Shown: piece after piece, positions 22,933 to 35,501 of the stretch
How the letters are laid out: each line of letters begins with the position of its first letter
Numbering within the stretch: position 1 is the first letter of the stretch
Source: Ilex aquifolium
Taxonomy: Eukaryota; Streptophyta; Magnoliopsida; Aquifoliales; Aquifoliaceae
Direction of reading: 5' to 3'
Length of the DNA: 64,000 bases
Assembly: GCA_951799425.1 (NCBI GenBank)
Contig: OX637409.1
Coordinates: forward strand, 11,132,960-11,196,959
Position numbers and translations under genes: made by a program
The notes under the pieces: generated by a model
Database searches by the model: none
Seen by the model: only the letters and a program-made list of their open reading frames with translations
What the model was told of the DNA's origin: nothing

Positions 22933-25129
22933 CCAATACCTTGTGAAAAACATAATATTTATTAAAGACATAACATAATCATAGGTATGGAAATACCAAA
23001 ATAAGCATAGGGTGTATTCATGTTAACATCTTGGAAGTGCATATATGTAACATATGTAAGAACTACTATGCCCAATATTCTTAAGAACCATTATATATAA
23101 CATGACAATGCATAACTAGTTCTCCCCCTTTGTTGGAGTTCACAAGTAAAATAACAAGTGTAAAATAAGCGAGTGTAAAGAAAGTAACATGTATCAAGTT
23201 TATATATGTATTGAGAATATCTCTTACTCTAATCACCTGCAACTTACTCAAGCTATCCCAAAGAAAATATCTTTGAATTCTCTCATATGTACCTAAAATA
23301 TTCTCCCCCTTTAGTTAAAAAAAAAAGTCAAACCAATAACGTAGAATAACAAGCGAGGTACAAAATCAAGTCTTCCCAAAATATTCTTACTTATTTGTCA
23401 CAAAGTATCAATCCAATGGCATATCATAGCAAACACAACATAGAATCATGGTATAATGGGAAGGTACAAATCAAACCAACTAGCAATAATAGTGTAAACC
23501 CACATGTAATTATTTTAATTTATATTAAATTATCTAAATAAACCGTGTAGGTGGTAAATGTAGAATAGTGTATATATGTTGAGCAGTTAGCAGTTAGAAG
23601 TTTCGGGATGGTAACTCTTAGGAGAAATCAATTTAGTTAAGTTTTAAACATATTTAGAGAGAGATGGCATCAAAAATAGATCTGAAAGGTTGAGGAACCT
23701 TGGGAGAGGTAAAATGGGGTATATTAGAATTTTGGATGTATTTCGGAGTTAAAACACATTTTGGAGAGAATTCTGGTAGGAAGAAATTAGACACTACCTT
23801 AGAATTTTGCCTATAACTTTTTATACCAATGTCCGATTGATTTGAAATTTGAACAGTATAAAGTAGACTTTAAGGGCTACAAAAGTAAGTGTAGTACATA
23901 AAAATTTTGTGAATCGGCTTCTAAATAGATCAAAATCGAGCAGGAAGTCACATGTATACTATCACCCGCGTTTGGACGAAAAAAGACGTGTCTAGATGCT
24001 TAAAAATACGTGTCGGGATGCACCGAACAAAGAGTTACCTATCCTTGACCTATTTTGGGCATTCTCTCCAATTTTTACATTAAAGATACCTAGGGAACGA
24101 CCCTTATGCCTAGTTTCATCAGCTTTTCATCTTAGAAAACCCTAGAGAGTGAGATTTACAAATAAGCAATGATCATTAAGCATAGTACTCTCAACAATTC
24201 AAGTGCAATTATTCTTAGTCATTTATTTTACGCATCACCTTTTTAAGATTGACCACATTGGACTCTTTTCTCACATTGGCTTTTTGACATCTTTTAAGGG
24301 ATTAAGGCTTTAATAACCTTTAGCCATGTGTTCACCTATCACCAACACATAGAGTCACATAAAGGTCATTAATTATTTAAACTAACAAGACTCCTACGTA
24401 TGAAGGTGAATGGTTGACGTGTACTTGATTTTTGGATTTTTCAAATGGAAACACTATCCAATCATGCTAGGGTGAAAGTGACTTTGGTTCATGGATCATG
24501 CACTAAGACTTCATAACACTAAGTTCTCTATCTCCTAATATGACTCATAGAAATGCACATTTCAAATTTCATTCAAAGATGGAATCATTATATAGCAAAA
24601 CAAAGTGTGAATAACCATAATCAATATCAAAGAAAAACAAACAAAAGAAAATCTTTTTGTTTTTTATTTTCCAGTATTTTTATATTAATTATTTTTAATA
24701 AAATACAAAAAAAAATATGCATAAACATGCAATAAACAAAGAAAAAAATAAAGTAATTACAATAAATCCTAAAAAGAATGTTAAACTCGACATCAAAACT
24801 CTTTTTGGGTTTTTAATTTGTATTGTTTATGATTTTTTTATTTATATATATATATTTTGTCTTATAAGAAGAAAAATCAAAACAAACAAATAAAAATAAA
24901 ATATGACCTTAGGGTGTTTGATGCAATGCATGAATGATACACTTATGTCCATACTACTCACCTCACCTACTTCTTAGTTAACATGACCTTGTTGGAAGCA
25001 GTCGGGGCATCCAACTTGGTTGAGGTGAAGAGCCTCTCAAACTCCTCCCTAGTCACTCATACTTATTTTCCCTTCCCAAAACTCAGATTTGATCAAGTAA
25101 TGGGGGGATGACTAACTATCTTCTCTCTG
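22933..25129. other. AT-rich stretch without recognised gene
   Basis: No coding region is seen. On the - strand, purine tracts AAAGGGGGAGAA near 23128-23140 and 23295-23310 look like those in the untranslated parts of plant Copia elements, and the Copia gag remnant next door is on the same strand, so part of this may be Copia debris. The segment around 24650-24900 is very AT-rich with A and T runs. I cannot name the rest. Confidence 0.45.
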
Positions 25130-26330
25130 AATGTGTGTAGATCAATCTTGATCCTACGAAAAGAAGGATCTATATTCACTAACATGTGAGTTGATATGCT
25201 TAGGCTCACTTGACTTCTCCAAAAGGGTAGAAAAATTCATAACTTGATCATTTAAAGCCTTGGATTGGTTTGCTGGATGCATGAGATTCTTGTTCAAGAC
25301 ATCCCTATTCTTCATGCAATGTGAATTATGATAACCATGTTTTCCAGAAGTGAAACACACATTATGATTGGCTTGGGTTTCCTTAACAACTGACATCTTC
25401 AAGTTCTTACCCTTACCATTTTTAGTATTTGGTGGACTAATGTTTACTCGTAGGGGTGATGGGTTGGGGTTACCCTTCACGAACTCAGTCTTGGAAGAAG
25501 TGTTGGCGGTGTGTTCATATATGTAGCCTAAACCATGATTGTCACCGAAACTCTTTCCCATAGTCAACATTTTATCAAGATTTTCAGTGCTTAGGGATGG
25601 TCTCTTAGAGAATTCAGTTGATTCATGAATACGTCTATCAAGATTCGACAATTTTAAACTTGATACTCTTCTTAGACTCAACAAGCTCGTGAAACTCTCC
25701 CTCAAGGAAGCTTACTCTTTCATGCAGATATTTCTTCCTTTCCTCAAGCCTACAAATTTAAGCTTTAGACTTAACAAAGTCAACATTAAGTGATTTCTTA
25801 TCATCTTCACTCATTTTGATCCTTATTTTCAATGAAAACATCTTATTCTTTAGTTTGAGGCACTCTTCATATAATTGGTTATATGCATCTTGAAGATTCT
25901 CAATACTTTCAGTCTCATCCTCAGTAGAAGAGACTTCCACATCTAAGTCATCTACCTTTGTGGTAGGACTTGACTCAACTTCAATACTTGAAGTTGCTTT
26001 CGAGGGGGAGGCATGTGAACCAATGAAGGCTGTGAAATTCTCTTCATCATTTTGAGAAAAAGAGTCATCACTAAATGTGGACTCACTTTTACTCTCACTT
26101 CCCCTATCCTTCAAGGCTCTCCTCCTTTTTCTGGGCATGCCCTTCTTCTTTGCAGTTGGACATTCCACAACTACAAATCCAAAACCAGGACATTCATTGG
26201 ATTAGAGACCTTACCCTTTCTTCTCAACCTCTTGTCAAGAATTTTTTTGCCCCGCTCCCTTTTCCCTCCTTAGGAGCTTTGGGTGTACTTGGTTTTCCTT
26301 TTGACCTTTAGGACTTGACACCAACAGCCA
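25130..26330 (-). pseudogene. Copia (SIRE/Maximus-like) gag remnant
   Basis: In element sense a zinc-knuckle end (VVECPTAKKKG) is followed by an acidic S/D/E segment, FTAFIGSHAS, a coiled-coil-like stretch (AYNQLYEECLKLKNKMFSLKIRI), LDKMLTMGKSFGDNHGLGY and a second knuckle-like CFTSGKHGYHNSHC. This order is what I know from the C-terminal half of SIRE/Maximus Copia gag. It is a fossil with several breaks and no recognisable protease, integrase or RT beside it. Assignment to lineage is from memory of family layout. Confidence 0.65.
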
Positions 26331-27453
26331 TAAAATATCTTTTGAATTTTCTCGTAAGATAGGCTATATCCTCTTTTCCCAATCGGGGTGACTCAAATTT
26401 TTCTTCTTCTTTCAATGTGATAAGGCTATGATTAACCCTAAATAATGCGTAAATGAATTAGGTTAAAGTTTATTCTGTGGGTAAATTAGGTTAAAATTAT
26501 TAAATTATAAAGTATTAGGGTTAATGCATAATTTATACATTTTGTAAGGTTTCAAGCGGAAATATGAAAATTTAGGAGGATCAAAGTGTAAAGGCTAAAT
26601 AAAGAAGAGGAGGCAAGTGTAATTACCAAGTCAACAAGTCAAACAAGGAGGCTGCCAAGGCTAAAAAACCAGAGAAATGCTACCGTCCGGACAGTGGTGA
26701 TGGCGTCCGGACGGTGCTCCAACCGCGTCAAGTCTCTTTCCTCTCCCATTGGTCCATTTTAGCAACAAGATGATATGATTGGATGGTCTGGGTGTCTACC
26801 GCCTTAAAGCTTCCTACATGTGGCTATAAATAGCCCTCCTCAACTCATTTTTCAGGGAATGCCAGGAGAGTTCAGTCTAGTGCAAGAGAGAAGAAAGGAG
26901 AGAAAGAAAGTAAAAGTGAAGACCTGCAAAAATCACTTCTCAGCCAGAAATTTTTCTACTTCTACATTTATGTTCATCCTTTCTACTTGGAGGGTTGAAC
27001 CTCTCTCACTTTTCTGCCCTAGCTTGTAATAAGAGTGGTAGTGTTTCAGCTATTCCTCGAGAAAGGACATGTTGTATTTTGTTTTCGGTTGTAATGGGAT
27101 CATCTCACTCCTTTTGCTCGTCTATAGCAATGAGGCGTGAGTAGCCCGTTTATACTCTTCGGTGAAGGGTGAATGTATGTGTAATAATGTTTAAGTTGTG
27201 GAAATGCCGATGTTTTATTTATACGTTAATTTTTATACCTCTTAATTGATGGATGGTTACATTTATATATGCTTATGGTTATGAACACCGAGCAAAGCCT
27301 AGTGATATATATCATTCTATCTATTATTATTATGTACTTCATGCATGATATGGTGATACATGTAGTTGGGCTTTGTGTAACAGTTGAGAGATTGGTAATA
27401 GACGGGTTAAATCTCGCTATATCCAATGCTTTTGATTCAATGCATAAACCGGA
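26331..27453 (+). other. LTR-like promoter block, unclassified
   Basis: It contains a TATA element (CTATAAATAG, 26824-26833) with two CCGG-core palindromes about 110-140 bp upstream and a purine-rich leader (GAGAGAAGAAAGGAGAGAAAG) just downstream. This is U3-R-like architecture on the + strand. I could not define both ends, and no adjoining pol was seen. It could be an LTR of an unrecognised element or a lone promoter. Element FJ begins directly after it, with target duplication CCGGA at 27449-27453. Confidence 0.4.
26683..26713 (+). repeat. Pair of TCCGGA-core palindromes upstream of a TATA box
   Basis: CCGTCCGGAC at 26683-26692 and CGTCCGGACG at 26704-26713, starts 21 bp apart, about 110 bp upstream of the TATA element at 26825. 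Layout recalls the Athila U3 modules, with a different palindrome. Confidence 0.7.
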
Positions 27454-27944
27454 TGTAAAACCCGGGTAAATTTATACTTTTTATGAGAAAGGGCACAACG
27501 GTAATTTGTCACTACTGTGCGGGTTGAAAACCCTTATTTTTTTAGAGCTTGGATGACGAAACGGACCTCACCGTTGGATTTGTCTTGTGAAATCTAGTTA
27601 CCCAGACAACTTTCGTCAAATTCTGAGATAATCGAATTTTTCACGTTTTACGAGGTGGTTGGGTCTCGGGTAACTCCAAAAACGAAATTTTTATTAAAAT
27701 TTTGAAATTCAGAAAATAATTTAAACAAAGTTCATATAAAAATATTTTGAACTTAAACCGGGACGAAATTTAATCGTTTCGGGACAAAAACGGCCCCGAA
27801 AATAGGGAACGTGCGGCGTGACGTGGACCGCACAATTAAAGGGTATAAATAGGGGAGAAATATCTGATTTCTCCCCATTTCTATCTGCTGGGTTCACGTT
27901 GAAGAGGAGAAGAGAGGGAAAGGAGAAGAAAAATCAAAAGCACC
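27454..27944 (+). repeat. Chromovirus LTR FJ, first part
   Basis: U3 and start of R, alignable in reverse with LTRs C, D and H. GGGTATAAATAGGGGAG gives a clear TATA box. It is interrupted by the insertion of C. Confidence 0.8.
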
Positions 27945-30418
27945 TGTGACACCCCTAAAACCGAGGGTCATTTATAAGTCCGTTGATCGCCCATCAACCC
28001 GCGGAAATGTCCGTAGATGCCGGTTAACCCGACACAGCGGCACCACTTTCCCTTTACAGGCATTTACGAAAAAATACCGAGTCTATGTACTTTTGATTGA
28101 TTGACCCATCCGAGATCCAATGTACTACCATTGGTACTCTATTATTGTCCATTTATAACATTGGAGGGAAGGAACTCATAGCCCAAAAGCTTGGCAAAAC
28201 AGTTTTAAAATTTCTGATTTTTGGAAAGTGTACCGGTACGCTATGCTCACTGGACTGTGTTGTACCAGTACGCTGTACCTGCTGGACCACATTGTACCGG
28301 TACACTCTACCCAATTTTGCCTGTTTCACCTGTTTTCCATTTCCAATCCATTCCAAAATTTTCTACAATTATCCCAAACTTATACAACATGTATTTATAC
28401 ATCAAACACAGTAAGTACAAGTTCTATTACAATCATTTGAATACATTTACATGTCAAAATTGAGTTTTCATACTTAGTTTACAAAAACCCAAAGTAAAGC
28501 CACAACATGGCTTTTCTTCACCCTTGATGGCCCGAATGAAGTCTGTCCACTGGCGTGTGACCCTCACCTGAAATGTTTTCCCGTATAGGGTGAGCTACGC
28601 TCACTAGAGAGTCTCCTACAGAGGCTACTTCTCAACCATGATGCATATGAAGTATGCACATGCAACAATCAACATTTATTCATTCCAAGCAAGAACATGT
28701 GAGTCAAGATTGGAATTTAACCATGTCATGCCATGATATGAGATGATACTTACCCATGCACTTAACCCAAGCCCTCACCGAGTCCCGCGACACAATGCAA
28801 TGCACTTGTATAAAACGTTTTTCCTTGATGAAATACATCCAATGATCGTTTGAAACAAAAGTCATATGTTTTATAAAACCAAATCATTGTAGGATGTTTT
28901 CATCAAAAGAGTATTTTCATAAATCAAAACCCTTGTGTCTTTCTTGGGCAACAAATTTTTGGAATCGCACCACTAGCTCCGTATGCCGTTACACTTTTTT
29001 GGACTTACACCGACGAAAGTGTATAAACTAATAGTCGGGTTTCGCACCCGAGGGAGAGTCTAGCCCTTCTTGCTATACCCGACACAAGTTTTCCCATGCA
29101 ATCCATGCAACTCAGTCGGACCTTCGACCCAACTTTCCCTAGTCCACATATCGACCACCAATTGAGGTGATCAACCATGCATACACACACCCCCACTCAT
29201 GACTTATGCCCATGAATGTGATGCAATATCATGCTCCATATGCAATAGATGCCAAATGAGCAACATTAACCACATGTCATCCTATATGTAATGAATGTCA
29301 TGGATCAATTTAACCATACATTTCAACATGTATCATGGACAATTATATCATATGCATATAATCTCCAAACAATTCATCACAATGTCAATTTATTAATACA
29401 CATATATCAACATTTCGTACTTAACACAATCACAAGCATGCTATTTCATAATTATGCCAATAACACACTTTATTACAAAGGCACATATAAGCACATAACA
29501 GCCCCCATAACAGCCCAAAACAGCCCACAATTTCATCAAGTTACAAGAGATTATGCAAGTAACTTCTATACATCAAATTCAAGCTAGAATTTAGCTCAAG
29601 TCATTTCACTGCCAAATTTCCTCATTTCCATGACCATCAACACACCTAGGTTAACTTCCATATCAACCCCTGATTTTTCAACACCAAAGTGTAGGAATAA
29701 AACCAAAGTAGGAAGAACCCTACCTCTTGGAGTGTAGAATGAAGGGTAGAACCTGCAAAAACACCAATCCCAACCTCAAACCTTGGATTTTCCAAAATCT
29801 CTTCTTTGGATCTTCAGTGAAATCCCTCGTTCTTGGTGTGGTTGCGTAGCCCTCGTCGAGGTGATCGACTTTAACTCTTGGTCTGAGTCGATTCAATCAA
29901 CAGAGCTTCGAAAATCGTCGAGAGAAGGCTTGAAGTCCAAATTTTCTTTTCTCTCTTTCTCTCCTCTCTTTGGCCGGCTGATGAATGGGGATATTTCCCC
30001 AAAATTATGATATTTGTCTATATTTATAGCCTCAAAATGCGTGGTCCACGTCGCGCCACACACCCCTCTTTCCCGGGTCCGTTTCTGCCCCGAAACAATT
30101 AATTTCATCTTGGTTTAAGTTCAAATTAATTTTATTTGAACTTTAATTTAATTATAAGGAAATTTTATAAAATTTATTTGTGGGGACCTTTGTGAGGTCA
30201 GCCGCCACCCCAGTCACCTCGAAATACGTACAAAATCTAACTATCTCAGAATTCGATGAAATTTGATAGGGTAACTAGATTTCGTGATAGAAATCTAACG
30301 GCGAAGTCCATTATGTCATCCGAGCTCTAGAAACATGAGTATTTTAAATACACATTATAGTGATAAATTACCGTTTTGCCCTTTTTCAGAAAAAGGTCAA
30401 ATTTACCCGGGTTTTACA
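27945..30418 (-). repeat. 3' LTR of element C (2474 bp)
   Basis: In element sense it runs from TGTAAAACCCGGG (30418) to GGGGTGTCACA (27945). A TATA-like GGCTATAAATATAG lies near 30018-30031. It contains the 32-bp palindromic repeats (28230-28303) and conserved hairpin-forming words GTGAGCTACGCTCAC (28590-28604) and TCGGGTTTCGCACCCGA (29035-29051). Confidence 0.9.
28230..28303 (-). repeat. 32-bp tandem repeat with GTACCGGTAC palindromes (3' LTR of C)
   Basis: GTACCGGTAC at 28230-28239 and 28294-28303, with a one-base variant at 28262-28271, spaced exactly 32 bp. The intervening words (CGCTATGCTCACTGGAC, CGCTGTACCTGCTGGAC) are related. It lies about 300 bp from the LTR end. Confidence 0.88.
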
Positions 30419-30436
30419 TTCTTCCCCCCTTAAAAG
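30419..30436 (-). promoter_or_regulatory. Polypurine tract of element C
   Basis: In element sense CTTTTAAGGGGGGAAGAA directly precedes the 3' LTR start TGTAAAACC, the usual position for the plus-strand primer. Confidence 0.85.
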
Positions 30437-30471
30437 AATTTTGTCCCCGAAATTCACACACACATACACAT

Positions 30472-33400
30472 TCAACCACAAGCATATGTGACAAGTATAT
30501 CAGACTTATGTATATATATAAAAAAAAATGTACCTCCATTCTCGAATAAGAAAGGATAATTGGTACGGATAGTATCCTCACGCTCCCATGTCGCCTCCTC
30601 CACTCCTCGGTGCTGCCACAACACCTTCACTAGTCTCACGGTCTTGCCTCGTAAAATCTGATCCTGGCTATCCATGATACGTACTGGTCCCTCCTCAAAG
30701 GTCCCATCCGCATCAACAATCAACTCACCCCAATCCACCACATGTGTCGGATCTGGAGTATACTTCCGGAGCATAGAGACATGGAATACCGCATGAACAC
30801 CCGATAGATTTGGCGGTAGCGCCAACCGGTAAGCAACTGTACCTACCCTCTCGAGTACCTCGAAGGGCCCGATATACTTCGGCTACAGCTTTCCCCGCTT
30901 GTCGAACCTGACCACTCCTCTCTTAGGCATCACCTTCAAGAAGACATGATCTCCCACTTCAAACTCTAGAGGTCATCGTCGTCTATCAGCGTAGCTCTTC
31001 TGTCGGCTCTGAGCCGTGAGAAGACGCTTCCGTATCAAGTCCACCTTTTCCGAGGTGTCTCTAACCAATTCCGGACCTGAAGAAGGTCTCTCCCCTACTT
31101 CCATCCAACAAACCGGAGAACGACAAGGCCTCCCATATAGTGCCTCATAGGGTGCCATTTGTATGCTTGCCTAATAACTGTTATTGTAGGCGAACTCCAC
31201 TAAAGGTAAATGTTCTTTCCAACAACCCTTGAGATATAGGACGCATGCCCGTAACATGTCCTCTAAAGTCTGGATGGTCCTCTCCGACTGACCGTCCGTC
31301 TGGGGATGAAAAGCAGTGCTCATCATCAACTGTGTCCCCATGGCTCGCTGGAAACTCTCCCAAAAATGAGCCATAAACTTGGAATCCCGATCCGATACTA
31401 TAGATACGGGCACCTCATGCAACCGGATAATCTCCCGTATATACAACATGTAGAATTCCTCCAGTGTGAAGGTCATCTGCACCGCCAAAAAGTGTGCCAA
31501 CTTCGTAAGCCGGTCCACTATCACCCATACCGCGTCATGCACTCGCAATGTCCGTGGCAAGTGGGTCACAAAATCCATCGTGACGTGCTCCCACTTCCAC
31601 TCAGCTACCTCCAAGGGCTGGAGTAACCCTGCTGGTCTCTGGTGTTCAGTCTTGACCTGCTGACACGTAAGACATTGTCTAACAAAATCCCCAACGTGTT
31701 TCTTCATTCCGCTCCAATAATACTGGTGACGAAGATCATGGTACATCTTCGTGTCACCTGGATGCACAAAAAAACGGGAGCAATGGAACTCTCTAAGGAT
31801 CTCCTCTCTTAGATCTGCAGAATGGGGAACCACAACTCTTCCCCTATACCGAAGACTACCATCTGTGTGAATAGCCCAGCCCTCGTCACCTGTACCCAAC
31901 CGTACTCGGTCCCTGATGGACAACATCTCCATTTCATGCCCCTGGGACTCGATCACTCTGCTCAGTAGGGAAGGCGTAGCCACCAAACTCCCCAAAGTGC
32001 CCTGAGCCTGACCCATGTAGTGTAGCCCGAACTGTCCCACAGTCTCAAGCATTTGCCACTCCTGGGAAGCCACACTAGCCATGACTCCCCGTTACTTCCG
32101 GTTGAGTGCATCAGCCACCACATTTGCCTTACCGGGATGGTAATGCAAAGTGAAGTCATAGTTTTCTAGAAACTCCATCCACCTGCATTGCCTCATGTTT
32201 AGGTCCCGCTATGTAAAGATGTACTTCAGACTTTTGTTGTCCAAAAACACCTCGAACTGCTCACCGTATAGATAGTGGCGCCAAGCCTTCAAGGCAAAGA
32301 CTATGGCCGCCAACTCCATATCATGTGTGGGGTAATTCTGCTCGTGGTTCTTTAACTACCGAGAACCATAAGCTACCACCTTTCCCGATTGCATCAAAAC
32401 ACAACTAAGTCCATCCTTCGAGGCATGACAATACACTGTGTACCTCTGTCCCCTTTTCGGAACAATCAAGATAGGGGTTGAAGTAAGCCTCCTCTTCAAC
32501 TCCTGGAATGCCTTCTCACACGAATCATTCCACTCAAACTTGACCTCCTTCCGGGTCAATCTTGTCATAGGTGCGGTTAGTCGAGAGAAGTCCTCAATGA
32601 ACCTTCGATAGTACCCTGCCAATCCCAAGAAACTACGTATCTCGAAGACTGACTTCGGCCTCTCCCAATTCATAACTGCCTCAACCTTCTTCGGGTCAAC
32701 CGACACCCCCGAAGCCGATACCACGTGTTCCAAAAACTTTACCTCCGTAAGCCAAAATCCACATTTGCTGAACTTGACGTACAACTAGTGGTCTCTCAAG
32801 GTCTGGAGAACAACCCTCAAGTGACCCTCATGCTCCTCCTCAGACTTGGAGTAGATCAAAATGTCGTCAACAAATACTACAATAAACTGATCTAGGTAGG
32901 GTTGGAACACCCTATGCATGAGATTTATGAATGTCGCCGGTGCATTCGTCAATCCAAAGGGCATCACGATGAACTCAAAATGGCCATACCGCGTCCTAAA
33001 CGCCGTCTTAGGGATATCCATCTCCCCAACCCTCAACTGATGATAACCGGTGCAGAGATCTATCTTAGAGTAGACCCGTGCCCCTCTCAGCTGATCAAAC
33101 AAATCATCAATCCTCGGCAAAGGGTACCTATTCTTGATAGTAACCTTATTTAACTGCCGGTAGTCTATGCATAGTCAAAGGATCTTGTCCTTCTTCTTGG
33201 CAAACAATACCGGAGCGCCCCAAGGTGAAGTGTTCGGTCTAATAAAGCCCCTGTCCAAAAATTCTTGTAATTGGACCTTGAGTTCTTGCAACTCAGCAGG
33301 TGTCATCCTATGCGAAGTCATAGAAATGGGCGATGTACCGGGGTACAACTCAATGGTGAAGTCGACATCCCTAGGTGGAGGTAATCCCGGTAGTTCATCC

Positions 33401-35144
33401 GAAAAAACATCCTCATACTCACAAATTACCCGAGGTAGACCAAACTCCTGTCTCGCCTCATCCTCCAAGGTAAGGCTTGCTAGCCAACCCATCAACTGCC
33501 CGTGCCATCTAGAGTCGTACACGGCTTGAGGTAAAGCACCATGATTTTCCCCTTGGAACTTGAAACAACACCCCTCGGTGTGTAGGCAGTGACCCTCTTT
33601 CGATCACAATCAATGACAACCCGGTGTGCCGTGAACCAGTCCATCCCAAGGATGACATCGAACTACGAGATGTCCATGACCCTAAGGTCCACGGTGAGTA
33701 GGATCCCCGAGATCTCTAACTCACAACCCCGACATATCTGATCAATTCTCACCCTAGCTCCTAGGGGAGAATTCACATACAATGGCTTTTCCAAGGTTTC
33801 AACCTCTAAGCCCAAATCTTTCACACATGATACAGCAATAAAAGAATGAGATGCACCAGAGTCAAATAGTACTCGTGTCCATAAGCGAGAGAGTAGAAAT
33901 GTACCCTGGATAATCGACTAATCTGCTGGCTCAGCCTGAGGCATAATGGTGTAGACACACCCCTGGGTCCCTGAAGTCCCAGCTTGTGAGCCCTGTCCTC
34001 AACCTCGACCCATGTCCTGGCCCATCTGGCCTAACTGCGGAGTCCCTACTCGTGAAGTAGTAGGCGCTTGTGCAGCACCCTGGGACTGGTACTGGCTTCC
34101 CTGGCCCATGGTGGGGTAGGAAGGAACAAAACATATATGTGGCTGCCCTACTGAAGACTGGGACTGGGATGTCCCAAAGCTCTGGGATCCCTGTCGCTGA
34201 GGACAATCCCGCTTCATATGCCCCTGTTGATGGCAATGAAAACAAGTCCTTTGGCCTGCCTAGTAGGAAGGCCTCTGATTTCTCCCGCCTTGGGAGGATT
34301 GACCCTGGCCTTGGCTTTGATAGCCACGACCCTGTCCTGGCTGTCCCTGCGGAGTGAGAGTCTTCTGCCTCTTTCCCGAGCTAGAAGAAAAGGATTGGCC
34401 CTCCTTCTTCTTGTCTTTAACACCTGCTTCCCGGATGTTCCGTTCATCATCTATCTCTCTCTCAATGGCCATAGCTGTCTCGACCATCAAGTCCAAGTCT
34501 TGCAGGAGAAGTCCCACAATCTTACCCCGGATAGACAATTTCAGACCATCCTCAAACTTCCTCACCTTGGCCATATCTGTGCCCACATAGTCGTCGGCAA
34601 AACGAGCTAATTCCATGAACTTAGCCACGTATTCCAACATTGTCATTGTCCCTTGTTTCAAATCTAGGAATTCCCGAGCCTTAGCTTGCCGGACAGACGC
34701 CGAAAAGTTTTTGCCCATGAAGAGCTCTTTGAACTCCTCCCATATCATTGCCTCCAAATTCTTAGAGGCCTTTGCCCAATCCCACCACACTTGGGATTCT
34801 CCCTCTAGCTGGAGAGTAGCTAGCATTACCTTAGTGGCATCGGAGGTGATCTCCATAGCCCCTAAGATCTAGTCGACTTGTCGGAACCAATGGTCAGCCA
34901 TCATCGGATCCGCCCCTCCCACAAAGGTCAGAGGCTTGTGTGCCTTAAACCTCTAGAGGTTACTAGAGCCTCCTTGGCCCACATTTGCACTAGCTTGTGC
35001 AATAGTAGCAGCCGCTGCACTGGCCTGTGCAATGGCAGCAGCCGCAGCACCAATAGCCTCCACGAAGGCTTGTTGGTCAAAGGCAGATGGTGGTTGGTCG
35101 TTGTTCCGCCCACCGCCTCAGCGTCTTCTTCCTCTATATGCCAT
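30472..35144 (-). pseudogene. Chromovirus gag-pol region of element C (broken)
   Basis: In element sense: gag from about 35144, with an A/Q-rich start and ATKVMLATLQLEGESQVWWD; CCHC knuckle CFHCHQQGHMKRDC (near 34240-34200); aspartic protease near 33930-33600 (DSGASHSFI, ILGMDW); RT about 33520-32780 ([26 protein letters not shown]); RNase H about 32450-32100; integrase about 31750-30850 with [39 protein letters not shown] and FHPQTDGQSERT; and a chromodomain near 30700-30500 ([21 protein letters not shown]). The chromodomain places it in the Tekay/Del group, whose integrase is thought to be steered to methylated-histone chromatin. It is a fossil with about ten breaks. Confidence 0.88.
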
Positions 35145-35485
35145 CTACACACTTGTAAGATAACAACAGAGCCTCACATAGTATCCCAAGGTAGGGATCT
35201 AGTTCGTAACATTGATATTTCTCTCCTTGTCTCACTAGTAGTGAATATTCCACCACTAGTAGACATTCACACATTGAACTATCCCATTCATCCCTTTTTC
35301 TGGACTCCCAAGGTTATGTTTCCTAACCCTAGTGTTTTCCTTTCCATATACATTATACCATGCATATAATTCATATAACACATAGCACATAACATGTAGC
35401 ATATTAAAGCACATAACATGAAATGCACAATGGATGCAATGGCCCAGACCCATGCCCATCAAGCCCTAGGTAATTCGTATACCTA
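35145..35485 (-). other. 5' leader of element C
   Basis: Untranslated region between primer site and gag, alignable with those of H (about 39270-39568) and D. No coding sequence is seen. Confidence 0.7.
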
Positions 35486-35500
35486 TGCTCTGATACCAAG
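35486..35500 (-). promoter_or_regulatory. Primer binding site of element C (tRNA-iMet type)
   Basis: In element sense CTTGGTATCAGAGCA follows the LTR end GGGGTGTCACAG. TGGTATCAGAGC is the usual initiator-methionine primer site of plant chromoviruses. Confidence 0.9.
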
Positions 35501-35501
35501 C

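Noticed and set aside
25130-26330. Acidic, coiled-coil-like frames as a host gene
   Set aside because: Word order matches Copia gag C-terminal regions and the reading is broken in several places.
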